Source: Cellvibrionaceae bacterium (lineage in GTDB: Bacteria > Pseudomonadota > Gammaproteobacteria > Pseudomonadales > Cellvibrionaceae). From it: a DNA stretch of 15,522 bases. The DNA lies in contig JAOXRV010000349.1 of NCBI GenBank assembly GCA_025800435.1, positions 1 to 15,522 on the forward strand. The letters run 5' to 3'. Both the position numbers and the translations under genes were made by a program. This document shows positions 1 to 7,218 of the stretch, one piece after another; the first letter of the stretch is position 1; every line of letters starts with the position of its first letter. Below the pieces are notes generated by a model. It saw only the letters and a list, made by a program, of their open reading frames with translations, searched no databases and was not told the DNA's origin.

Positions 1-961
1 CCTGGGCGGCACCACCGTCGAGGGCGATGCTAAAGCTGCGATTGGCACTGCTAAAATCAATTGGCGTCGATAAATCTAAACTGCCCGCCGCCGTTACCGC
101 CGCCGCCGCAACATTGGTTTGGGCATTAATTGCGGTTTCGATTGCCGCTGCCAAGCTGGCACCGTTACTGTAGCTGCCCTGGGCAATTTGCAAATCGGTA
201 AAGCTTTGGCCGTCGACATTTAAACTAAAGGTATCGTTATTGGCATCTACCGTGATCGCACTGCCGAAATCGTCACCAGCGGCCAGGGCGCTGGTCTCGC
301 TGGTCGAGGCCATATTGGCGACAATACCAATATCGGCCAAACCCCCATCGGCGCTGCTGATGCTATAACTCTCGTTATTATTAAACTTAATTTCAAAGCG
401 ACCCTGGTTCTGTTCACCGATATAGCTCACCGTGGCATTGAGGCCGGCACCGACTAAATTGCTATCGCTGTTAATGGCGGTCTGCAGGGCACTGGCCAAA
501 TCGTTACCACTGCTGTAACTGCCCTGGCTAATACTAATATTGCCGCTGTTGGTGCCGCCCACCGATAAGCTGAACTCATCATTGCTGTCATCCACCGTAA
601 AACTGCTGGCCAGCTCGCCATTGGTTTTTAAGGCGCTAATCTGGGCCAGGTCACGGGGCCCCTGGCCCTGGCGATACAGGCCCAAGGTATCGGCGGTTTC
701 GCTGTCGATACTGCTAAAGGCCACTGAGGATTTACTGCCAAAACTGGCCGAGGTAATGGTAAAACTGTTGTCGCTGCTGTCGAACTCAACCGCCACTGAC
801 TTGGCATTTTGGATTAGCCGCTCATCTGCATTGATTTGGGTTTGCAACAGGGTTGCCAACTCTTCGCCGCTGTAGCTGCCCTGGTTTAGGGCAATCGGCT
901 CGGTGGTAAGCCCGTCTACGCTTACCCGCAGGTCATCATTGAGGGCATTAATAATATAGGG
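1..961 (-). repeat. Tandem protein repeats inside fliD (about 115-119 residues each)
   Basis: Three full units and the beginning of a fourth are visible in the fliD frame. Each contains a segment like FSLxVDG, then QGSYS, then a helix ending in AxxxQTxIN or AIETAIN. The QGSYS motif falls at residues 464, 583 and 698, giving periods of 119 and 115. The fourth unit starts near FSIALDGG at the window edge. At DNA level the QGSYS codons recur as ctgtarctgccctgg near 869-883, 512-526 and 167-181. The units are diverged, so this is an old domain duplication rather than a recent DNA expansion. Confidence 0.8.
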
Positions 962-2272
962 GCCACCGGCGGTGCTATTGCCGACAAACTCGCCCTGGGT
1001 GGCCAGCTGTGTTACCACAACTTCGTAATCTCCGCTTTGGGTTTGGTTATTGCCCCGGATATAGTCCACATTATTAGCCCCAATTCCACTGGTGCCAAAC
1101 AGTTTGGTGAGGGCCTCGGGGTTGGTTTTGGCGTAGCTGCTAAATTTGCTGGAATCAAAACTGATAATGCCAGTTTTTTCATTGGTTTTGATGCCGATTT
1201 CGGCCAGCGAGTTAATATCCCCCTGGGCGCCGACGGGTAAGCTGCTGGACAAGATACGCTTGAGCTGGGTGTCCAAATTGCGAATGGTGGAATCGCCGGT
1301 AAACACACTGCCCTTTTGGGAATCCAAGTCGTAGGCGGTCAGGGTATTGGTCAGGGTTTTCAGCTCGTTATAGGCGCCGACAAAATCTTGCATGCGCTTA
1401 TTAATGGTTTCCATATCCGCGCTGACGGTGAGGGATACCGGCTCGCCGATGGAGGTCTGGCGCAGATTGAGGGTCAGGCCATTGATCACCCCGGTAACCT
1501 GATTGGATTCGCGGCTGACTTCCAAGCCGTTGATCTTTAAGCGCGCATCCACCGCATCGGTGGTGTGCAGCACCTGATCGTTATCACTGGCATTAAAATT
1601 AAAATCATCCAGGCCATTACTGGCGCCCTGGGCGGTAATGGTAAAACCGTTCTCGGTACCGGTTTTGCTCGATTCAAACAATAGACGAAAGCCATCGCCG
1701 GTATCGACTATTGACGCCGTAATGCCGATGTCGGCAGCATTTACGGCATCGCGCACCCCCGCCAAGGTATGATTGCTGGAGTTAATTGAGATGGTTTTGC
1801 TGGCCTTGGCCGGGTCTTCGCTAAAATTATCAAAACTAGAGACGCTTTTATCGGCGTTGAGGCTGGTTTGTACCTCGCCAAAGTTAAACACCAGATTGCC
1901 CTGGCCAACCACCTCATTGATACTGTCGTAGCTTTTGCTGGCAAGTGTTTGGGAGCGCGCCAGGGCCAGGGTTTCAATATCGTAGACGCCGGGCTTGGCC
2001 AGGCTACTGGCGGTAGCGGTGAGCTTATCGCTATCGCTGCTGGAGGTGGTATTGGTTTCAAAGGAGGAGGCCAAGGTCAGTGAGCCCACCGCCGATTCCA
2101 GACTGGAGACGGCGCTGCGGACATTGCCCAGCTCAGATATTTTTAAGTCTAGGTCGGTTTTTTCGACCTCCAGACGCTTATCGGTTGGGCTGCGCTCGGC
2201 CTCGATCAGCTGATCGATCAGGTCATTATTTAATACGCCGGAACCGACGCCGACGGATGAAATACTGGCCAT
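1..2272 (-). CDS. fliD: Flagellar filament cap protein FliD, partial (C-terminus beyond left edge), oversized
   Basis: FliD is the filament cap (hook-associated protein 2) that sits at the growing tip and folds exported flagellin. The frame starts at ATG 2272-2270 (MASISSVGVGSG) behind a GGGAG ribosome site with 8 nt spacing and stays open for 757 codons to the window edge without a stop. Residues 1-70 are the helical N-terminal D0/D1 part (LIDQLIEAERSP). Residues about 155-210 resemble a flagellin_IN motif. Residues about 260-330 carry the usual FliD middle segment with VINGLTLNL and DFVGAYNELKTL. Typical family members are about 450-500 aa, so this one is much longer even without its C-terminal helix. 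The excess is a run of tandem repeats from about residue 438 onward. It lies last in the fliC1-flaG1-fliD unit. Identity as FliD is firm; the total length is unknown. Confidence 0.93.
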   Translation of the reverse strand, partial: MASISSVGVGSGVLNNDLIDQLIEAERSPTDKRLEVEKTDLDLKISELGNVRSAVSSLESAVGSLTLASSFETNTTSSSDSDKLTATASSLAKPGVYDIETLALARSQTLASKSYDSINEVVGQGNLVFNFGEVQTSLNADKSVSSFDNFSEDPAKASKTISINSSNHTLAGVRDAVNAADIGITASIVDTGDGFRLLFESSKTGTENGFTITAQGASNGLDDFNFNASDNDQVLHTTDAVDARLKINGLEVSRESNQVTGVINGLTLNLRQTSIGEPVSLTVSADMETINKRMQDFVGAYNELKTLTNTLTAYDLDSQKGSVFTGDSTIRNLDTQLKRILSSSLPVGAQGDINSLAEIGIKTNEKTGIISFDSSKFSSYAKTNPEALTKLFGTSGIGANNVDYIRGNNQTQSGDYEVVVTQLATQGEFVGNSTAGGPYIINALNDDLRVSVDGLTTEPIALNQGSYSGEELATLLQTQINADERLIQNAKSVAVEFDSSDNSFTITSASFGSKSSVAFSSIDSETADTLGLYRQGQGPRDLAQISALKTNGELASSFTVDDSNDEFSLSVGGTNSGNISISQGSYSSGNDLASALQTAINSDSNLVGAGLNATVSYIGEQNQGRFEIKFNNNESYSISSADGGLADIGIVANMASTSETSALAAGDDFGSAITVDANNDTFSLNVDGQSFTDLQIAQGSYSNGASLAAAIETAINAQTNVAAAAVTAAGSLDLSTPIDFSSANRSFSIALDGGAAQ

Positions 2273-2360
2273 AACTGTAACTCCCGCGCCCTACCGGGCT
2301 AATCAATGGTAAAACCGAGGCTCGCTGGCCCTTGCTTGTAAAGCGGCCAGAAACACAACA

Positions 2361-2398
2361 GGCCCCAAACTGCGGGGCCGAATTCCCCCTTTTGGGGG
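2361..2398 (-). promoter_or_regulatory. Two GC-rich hairpins in the flaG1-fliD junction
   Basis: The 166-nt gap between flaG1 and fliD holds GGCCCC/GGGGCC (2361-2366 with 2374-2379, 7-nt loop) and CCCCC/GGGGG (2385-2389 with 2394-2398, TTTT loop). Neither is followed by a U-run on the minus strand, so they look more like mRNA processing or attenuation structures than a full terminator. A further small GCCC/GGGC hairpin (2288-2299) abuts the fliD ribosome site at 2281-2285. I see no convincing sigma-28 or sigma-54 site in this gap, so fliD is probably cotranscribed with fliC1-flaG1. Confidence 0.5.
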
Positions 2399-2438
2399 CA
2401 AACCTGGGGCTGCTTTGACGGCCCAAGCCAAGAGACTC

Positions 2439-2819
2439 TTAGGCCTGGGCGCTGAACAACCTTATCGGTTCATCTTCATTCAATTTCCGGGCCAAATCTA
2501 ACGCCACATCGTCAGGTAGTTGCCGGATAACTTCGGAAGTTTCTGCATCGATCACGGTTATTACGGTGCGACCGGTGGATTCGTCCAGTGAAAACTGCAG
2601 TTCCCGCTGATTGGACTGCACATAATCGTTAAGTCGGGATACCGCCTGCTCCAAATCCTTTTGCACTTCCTCGCTATTGTTAACGGCTTCTTTTTTAATT
2701 TCTGAAGCCGCAGGCTCGCCAGGTGGCAATTCTTTGCCGCCATCGGTCGGTTTTATTGGGCCGACGGCGACTGAAGTGCTCCTGATAAGCCTTGGATTGC
2801 TAGTTTGCACTTCGTTCAT
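2439..2819 (-). CDS. flaG: FlaG family protein, copy 1
   Basis: FlaG is a small protein encoded beside flagellin in polar-flagellated bacteria and linked to filament length control. The 126-aa frame starts at ATG 2819-2817 behind GAGGG with 8 nt spacing. Residues 1-53 are a low-complexity, variable N-terminus rich in P, E and K. Residues 55-126 are the conserved FlaG domain, with a predicted helix (LNDYVQS at 64-70), a beta segment (TVITVID) and the signature SEVIRQLP followed by a C-terminal helix. By eye, 55 of 72 residues of this domain match copy 2 at 6767-7144. It lies 68 nt downstream of fliC1 with a GC hairpin between them. Confidence 0.9.
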   Translation of the reverse strand: MNEVQTSNPRLIRSTSVAVGPIKPTDGGKELPPGEPAASEIKKEAVNNSEEVQKDLEQAVSRLNDYVQSNQRELQFSLDESTGRTVITVIDAETSEVIRQLPDDVALDLARKLNEDEPIRLFSAQA

Positions 2820-2847
2820 GAGCTTTACCCTCAGTTGCTGTTTTGCT

Positions 2848-2868
2848 AGAGGGGGCTATGCCCCCTTT
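2848..2868 (-). promoter_or_regulatory. GC hairpin between fliC1 and flaG1
   Basis: An inverted repeat GGGGGC / GCCCCC (2851-2856 with 2860-2865) with a 3-nt loop lies about 20 nt after the fliC1 stop. It has no strong U-run on the minus strand (TCT follows), so it may be a leaky terminator or a 3'-end stabiliser favouring flagellin over FlaG. A matching structure sits at the same place in the second module (7174-7192). Confidence 0.5.
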
Positions 2869-2887
2869 CGCCCTCGCTGCGACTGGC

Positions 2888-5800
2888 TTACTGCAGCAGT
2901 GACAGCACTTGCTGAGGCAAGGCGTTGGCTTGGGCCAAGATCGAGGTACCGGCCTGTTGCAGCACTCGGGTGCGCGACAGTTCGGCGGTCTCGGCGGCAA
3001 AATCCGCATCACGAATACGCGAGTTGGAAGCCGTCAAGTTCTCGGAGTTGACCTGTAGATTCTCCACCGTGGTTTCAAAGCGGTTTTGAATCGCACCTAA
3101 GTCGGCTCGCTGAGCGTTTACTGAATCCAGGGCATTGTCGATGGCGGTCAGTGCATCATTGGCGCCCTGTACTGTGGATAAGTCCACATCCTTCAAGAAG
3201 GTGCCATCTTGGCCACCGCCGTAAACACCGGAGGTAAAGCCCAAGGCCTCTAGATCATCGCTGCCGTTAATGCCCGCATCCACCTCAATATCACCGGCGC
3301 CGATTAGGGTAACCGTTGAGTAGGTGGTTTTGGCCAGGGCATCCGAGGCGGACTTGCGATCAGCCGAAGTGGCATTGCCATCGGTTAAATCAGAGATCGA
3401 GATGGCGGTGCCGCCATCGCCCAGACCAAAGTCAGAGGCGGTTACCCCGGTGCCCGAAGCGGCATTGGTGTCAAAGGCCAACACAATATTGCGGCCATCG
3501 GCGGCGGTGAGCGACAGGCTCTTGCCGTTATCACTGGCGAGCACCCCGGTTTGACCAGAGACCGCATTGATCTGATCCACCGCGTGGGCGCGGTTAGAGC
3601 CGGCAGCGGTTTGAGTCGTTAAACTAACCTCAACGCCATTAATCCACACCGCACCGGTGTTACCAGCAGTACCGACCGTGGTGGAAGAACCGCCGACATA
3701 CTCAGTAGCGTTAATATTGGCAGAAACGCCGGTCTCACCGGTGGATTTATTAACGGCAGAGGCCACCGCAATACCGCTGGCGGTTTTGCTGCTGGAGGCC
3801 GCATCCGAATAGGAGGCCACATCGTCCGCCGCCTGAGCGGCTTTGATGGCCACATTATTGATCACCAAATCGCCCGCATCGAGGTTGTGCTCGGTGGCCT
3901 CATTGGCATCTTGGCCCGCGGTGGCGGTACCGGCGCTAACGGTGCCGGCGCCGGTATAACTGCCAAATACAACCGTGGAAGCAACACCGGTTGTGGCCGA
4001 GTTAAATACCAGCTGGCCATCATCAGTGCCGTCGTCTGCATCGCTTACCGTCAAGCCGGCAGCCGTTAGGCTAGCGCTATCAATGGCGGCGATAATATCC
4101 GCATCGGTAATGGTACCACCGGTGCCGGCGATTACCTGTGAGGCGGTAATGCCACTGGTGGCCGGGTCGGCCAGAGTGATACTGGCACTGGCGCCAGTGC
4201 TATCGCCGAGAATGGTAAATACACCATCGGTGGTATTGCCACCATCGGTTTCGACCACATTATTGACGGTAATACTGGCTGCGGTTAAAGCCGCAGTGAG
4301 TGAGGCTTCCAAAGTTGCATCACTGGCTGCCGCTTGCACCGAGACCTTGGTGATATCGTTAGTCCCGTCGTCCTCGGTTGCGACGACGGTACCGGTATCA
4401 GCCGTGTTGGAGACCACCTTAATATTACCCAGAGGGTCGGCGGTAATAGTCGCCACCGAGCTGAGCAGGTTACCACTGCCGTCATCCAGGTTTTGAATAA
4501 AGGTCAGTGTGCTTGCCGCATCCGTTTGGGTAGCATCGGCGTGAGCAGCGCTATAGGCAACACCGTCGACCGTTACGGTAACGTTGGTACCGTCATCCAA
4601 ATCAATAATACTCTGGAAGTCCAATATCTCGCCGCCGGAAGTGCTTACCACAACCTCATCACTGGTGGCGGCTTCTGCGGCAAAATCCGCAGCGGAATCA
4701 GATACCGACCCCAACCCTTCCAGGCCTGAGCGAATGGTAAAGACACCGCCATCTTGAGTGACCGTTACGTCGGGAAAGCTGGTACTGTTATCCGCATTGA
4801 ACTGAGCAATACCACTGTTGATGGCAGACTCATAGGTGGCGGCCAGTGTATCACCGGACTGCCCGCTTAGATCACCCAGGGTGTAGTTAATGGTATTGCC
4901 ATCAACCGTGATTGAGCTGCTGCTGTTGGACAGCGCCAGAATTTCAGCCTCGGCAATATCGGTAATACCGGCATTGACCGTGGTGTTGCGAAAATCGCCA
5001 TTCATGGTGACGGTGGTATCAGATCCCGCACCATCAATATTTAAATCAAACGCTATCGGTCCTTGGTTGCCATACAACGAAGACAAATCCAAATCTATCG
5101 AGGCACGGGTTGCAGTAGGAATTAAATTGCCATCGATAGCTACAGTCTGAGCAGTGCCATCTACGGTTAGCGCTAAGCTCGCCGCTGCGCCACTAAAGTC
5201 ATTGCCGATAAGGCCAGACATATCAATACCAAGGGTACCTGCAGTGGCCGGGTCGGTTGGATCGCCGGTTACCGCCGAGCCACTGACCGCACTCACACCC
5301 GGGGTATAATTGCCCTTACTTAAACCGGCATTGGCCAAATCACCATTGCCGGTACCATTGCCGCCGGCCACTTCAATGCTCTTGGTTTCGCCGCTGGCAA
5401 TTAAAGTATAACCGCCGGTGTAGGTACCGTTACCGGCCAGGCCGGTGTTGGCCTCGGTCAAACCTGTGCCCAGGGTCAGCTCAATATTGCGACCGTCGTT
5501 GGCCTCCAGGGTAACCCCGGTGGCGGCATCGCCGCTGTCTACCGCGTTAACCCCAGTGCGATTTGATTCGGCATTAATCGCTGCCGCTACCGCCGCGCGT
5601 GTGGTCGCCTCATCGCTGGTGGTATCGATGGTGATGTCGACACCGTTGATGGTTAAGGTACCACTGGCCGCAGCCGCCACCTGGGTGGAACCACCGACGG
5701 TATTATTATCCACAATTGCGGTGACACCACTTTCCTGGGCGTGTTTATTAATGGCCGCCACCTTAGCGATAGCACTGGCACCGGCATTATTGGTTGAGGC

Positions 5801-6418
5801 ATCGTCATCGGCGGCCGAGGACGATGAGATGGCCACGCCGTTGAGAATTAAATCGCCATTGCCCAGAGACTGATCGGTGCCCACCGCGGAGACGCCAGCC
5901 TGGTCGGAGACACCCAGGGTATCCACCCCGAGGTCAGCCACTTCCACCTCAATGGTCTCACCGGCATTCGCGCCCACCTGGAACTGGGTGGTAAAGCTAC
6001 CATCCAACAGTTTTTGGCCGTTAAAATTGGTCTCTGAAGCAGTGCGACGAATTTCCTCAATCATTTGCTGGGCTTCAGCATTGAGGGCTTCGCGGTCCGA
6101 GTCACTGTTGGTACCGTTAGCGGCCTGTAGCGCCAGCTCCCGAATCCGCTGCAGCGAGTCGGTCATGGTGCCCAGTGCGCCTTCGGCAGTCTGCGCTAAA
6201 GAGATACCGTCGCCAGCATTGCGTATGGCAACCGCCAGGCCCTGGGTTTGGGAGGAAAAGCGCGTGGAAATAGCGAGCCCGGCGGCATCATCTTTTGCGC
6301 TGTTGATACGTAGTCCAGATGACAAACGCTGCATGGCGTCTGCCTGCATGCCCTGGGATTTGTTTAAGTTACGCTGCGCCGTGATTGACGCAAGGTTGGT
6401 ATTGATGATCGAAGCCAT
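2888..6418 (-). CDS. fliC: Giant flagellin, copy 1 (1176 aa)
   Basis: This is the filament subunit, exported by the flagellar type III system. The start is taken as ATG 6418-6416 (MASIINTN) because AAAAGGTG lies 6-7 nt upstream; an in-frame GTG at 6427 would overlap that site. Residues 1-180 are the D0/D1 N-terminal helices with the flagellin landmarks RLSSGLRINSAKDDAAGLAI and NFNGQKLLDG. Residues about 1070-1176 are the C-terminal D1/D0 helices ending QVLSLLQ. Between them lie an internal domain pair (187-315), a long variable core (380-844) and a second copy of the same pair (847-983). Common flagellins are about 280-570 aa, so this is exceptionally large. I saw no cysteine and only one tryptophan. 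It is 88% identical to FliC2 over residues 1-180 and about 92% over the last 106, by eye. It heads the fliC1-flaG1-fliD unit. Confidence 0.95.
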   Translation of the reverse strand: MASIINTNLASITAQRNLNKSQGMQADAMQRLSSGLRINSAKDDAAGLAISTRFSSQTQGLAVAIRNAGDGISLAQTAEGALGTMTDSLQRIRELALQAANGTNSDSDREALNAEAQQMIEEIRRTASETNFNGQKLLDGSFTTQFQVGANAGETIEVEVADLGVDTLGVSDQAGVSAVGTDQSLGNGDLILNGVAISSSSAADDDASTNNAGASAIAKVAAINKHAQESGVTAIVDNNTVGGSTQVAAAASGTLTINGVDITIDTTSDEATTRAAVAAAINAESNRTGVNAVDSGDAATGVTLEANDGRNIELTLGTGLTEANTGLAGNGTYTGGYTLIASGETKSIEVAGGNGTGNGDLANAGLSKGNYTPGVSAVSGSAVTGDPTDPATAGTLGIDMSGLIGNDFSGAAASLALTVDGTAQTVAIDGNLIPTATRASIDLDLSSLYGNQGPIAFDLNIDGAGSDTTVTMNGDFRNTTVNAGITDIAEAEILALSNSSSSITVDGNTINYTLGDLSGQSGDTLAATYESAINSGIAQFNADNSTSFPDVTVTQDGGVFTIRSGLEGLGSVSDSAADFAAEAATSDEVVVSTSGGEILDFQSIIDLDDGTNVTVTVDGVAYSAAHADATQTDAASTLTFIQNLDDGSGNLLSSVATITADPLGNIKVVSNTADTGTVVATEDDGTNDITKVSVQAAASDATLEASLTAALTAASITVNNVVETDGGNTTDGVFTILGDSTGASASITLADPATSGITASQVIAGTGGTITDADIIAAIDSASLTAAGLTVSDADDGTDDGQLVFNSATTGVASTVVFGSYTGAGTVSAGTATAGQDANEATEHNLDAGDLVINNVAIKAAQAADDVASYSDAASSSKTASGIAVASAVNKSTGETGVSANINATEYVGGSSTTVGTAGNTGAVWINGVEVSLTTQTAAGSNRAHAVDQINAVSGQTGVLASDNGKSLSLTAADGRNIVLAFDTNAASGTGVTASDFGLGDGGTAISISDLTDGNATSADRKSASDALAKTTYSTVTLIGAGDIEVDAGINGSDDLEALGFTSGVYGGGQDGTFLKDVDLSTVQGANDALTAIDNALDSVNAQRADLGAIQNRFETTVENLQVNSENLTASNSRIRDADFAAETAELSRTRVLQQAGTSILAQANALPQQVLSLLQ
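3470..3880 (-). repeat. Internal flagellin domain pair B of fliC1
   Basis: Residues about 847-983 repeat the layout of block A: GDLVINNVAI, then an NKSTGETGV turn, then VWINGVEV, then INAVSGQTGV, ending TAADGRNIVLAF. It sits between the variable core and the C-terminal helices. FliC2 has its equivalent at 7777-8190. Confidence 0.7.
5474..5860 (-). repeat. Internal flagellin domain pair A of fliC1
   Basis: Residues about 187-315 form two flagellin_IN-like motifs. The first runs from GDLILNGVAI to ESGVTA, the second from LTINGVDI to the block ending DGRNIEL. Most positions align with residues 847-983 of the same protein, which points to an ancient internal duplication on either side of the variable core. 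Confidence 0.7.
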
Positions 6419-6456
6419 AACAAACACCTTTTGCTTTTAAAGGCGCACTCACAAAC

Positions 6457-6470
6457 GCAAGCGCGCGACC
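6457..6470 (-). promoter_or_regulatory. Conserved flagellin leader motif (fliC1 copy)
   Basis: On the minus strand this reads GGTCGCGCGCTTGC. It ends 39 nt upstream of the A of the fliC1 start codon. The fliC2 leader has GGTCGCGAGCTTGC at exactly the same offset (13 of 14 identical), although most of the surrounding leader has diverged. A GCGC closer to the start (6443-6446) is also kept at the same offset. It could be an mRNA element, a protein site, or a weak GG-N10-GC sigma-54-like element. Confidence 0.5.
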
Positions 6471-6493
6471 CATTTACATCCGATTCAATGGCG

Positions 6494-6520
6494 TTGGCGG
6501 CCCAAATTGCTGAAAATTTA
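6494..6520 (-). promoter_or_regulatory. Sigma-28 (FliA)-like promoter of fliC1
   Basis: The minus strand reads TAAATTTT-N11-GCCGCCAA from 6520 to 6494. Against the enterobacterial FliA consensus TAAAGTTT-N11-GCCGATAA this is 7/8 in the -35, 6/8 in the -10 and exact spacing. It predicts a start of transcription near 6487 and a leader of about 70 nt. The remaining part of the 340-nt gap (about 6530-6690) is AT-rich with no gene that I can support. Confidence 0.6.
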
Positions 6521-6703
6521 GGCTGCGCTCTCACCACTCATCGCAAAACGGATCACGTGCTCAAGAGTGTTATGGCAACTGCTGTTAAGTTAATTTTTAA
6601 TAAAGCTAAAGGGCTTTTTAAATAAACTAACTAAGTTACTGAATACCATGTTTTTTCAAAGTAGTTGCAAGTTCGTCTATGGCTTCGACTCCAAACTTTA
6701 CTC

Positions 6704-6734
6704 AAAAAAAAGCCGCGCAAATAAATTTACGCGG
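6704..6734 (-). terminator. Rho-independent terminator after flaG2
   Basis: On the minus strand a CCGCG/CGCGG stem (6713-6717 with 6730-6734, AT-rich loop) is followed directly by GC and eight T residues (6704-6711). It separates the fliC2-flaG2 unit from fliC1, which has its own promoter about 180 nt further on. Confidence 0.85.
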
Positions 6735-6744
6735 TTACTGCAGT

Positions 6745-6765
6745 GTGATTGCCACTGGCAATCAC
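6745..6765 (-). terminator. Perfect 9-bp hairpin directly after the flaG2 stop
   Basis: GTGATTGCC (6745-6753) and GGCAATCAC (6757-6765) form a perfect inverted repeat with a 3-nt loop, one base past the flaG2 stop codon. It lies 10 nt before the poly-U terminator hairpin. It may stabilise the 3' end or act as the first of two tandem stop signals. Confidence 0.6.
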
Positions 6766-6766
6766 T

Positions 6767-7144
6767 TTAGGCATGAGCACTAAACAACTTGATAGGCTCT
6801 TCCTGGTTTAACTTTTTCGCCAAATCCAATACCACTTGATCTGGCAGCTGGCGTATCACCTCAGAGGTATTGCGGTCTAACACGGTAATCACGGTTTGAC
6901 CGGTTCCCTCATCCATGGAAAAACGCAGATCCCGCTGGGTCGACTGCACATAATCATTCAAACGGGATACGGCTTTTTCCAAATCCTGCTGGGCCATTTC
7001 TGATTTGTTAACTTCCTGCTCAGTTGATGGCGCTGCAGATACCTGAGCTTGAACACCAGCTTTGCTCACTACGCTTGCTTGAATCGGATCACTGGGCTTT
7101 AGGCCCAGCTGGGTCGCGTTGTAGGAGTTTTGCATCTCGTTCAT
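6767..7144 (-). CDS. flaG: FlaG family protein, copy 2
   Basis: This is a 125-aa paralogue of copy 1, expected to influence filament length. The start is ATG 7144-7142, with GAGGA about 7 nt upstream. Residues 1-53 form a variable, probably disordered N-terminus that shares little with copy 1 beyond MNE. Residues 54-125 are the conserved domain with LNDYVQS, TVITVLD, SEVIRQLP and a C-terminal LFSAHA close to copy 1's LFSAQA. It follows fliC2 by 74 nt and is the last gene of its unit, since a strong terminator follows. Having one FlaG per flagellin argues that the whole fliC-flaG module was duplicated together. Confidence 0.9.
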   Translation of the reverse strand: MNEMQNSYNATQLGLKPSDPIQASVVSKAGVQAQVSAAPSTEQEVNKSEMAQQDLEKAVSRLNDYVQSTQRDLRFSMDEGTGQTVITVLDRNTSEVIRQLPDQVVLDLAKKLNQEEPIKLFSAHA

Positions 7145-7173
7145 AACTTTGTCCTCAGGCCGCTGCTTGGATT

Positions 7174-7192
7174 GGGGGGCTTGTGGCCCCCC
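7174..7192 (-). promoter_or_regulatory. GC hairpin between fliC2 and flaG2
   Basis: GGGGGGC (7174-7180) and GCCCCCC (7186-7192) form a 7-bp GC stem with a 5-nt loop between flagellin and FlaG. No U-run follows on the minus strand. It mirrors the 2848-2868 hairpin in the other module, although loop and flanks differ. Confidence 0.5.
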
Positions 7193-7218
7193 TCACCTCA
7201 AGGTTAACTACCCCAGGC

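Noticed and set aside
6419..6427. GTG at 6427 as the fliC1 start
   Set aside because: The ribosome site AAAAGGTG overlaps it, and flagellins start MA.IINTN, matching ATG 6418.
6693..6700. TAAAGTTT on the minus strand as a perfect -35 for a sigma-28 promoter of fliC1
   Set aside because: The only -10-like partner (GCCATAGA) is 9 nt away instead of 11 and imperfect, and the element lies 280 nt upstream. The site at 6494-6520 fits better.
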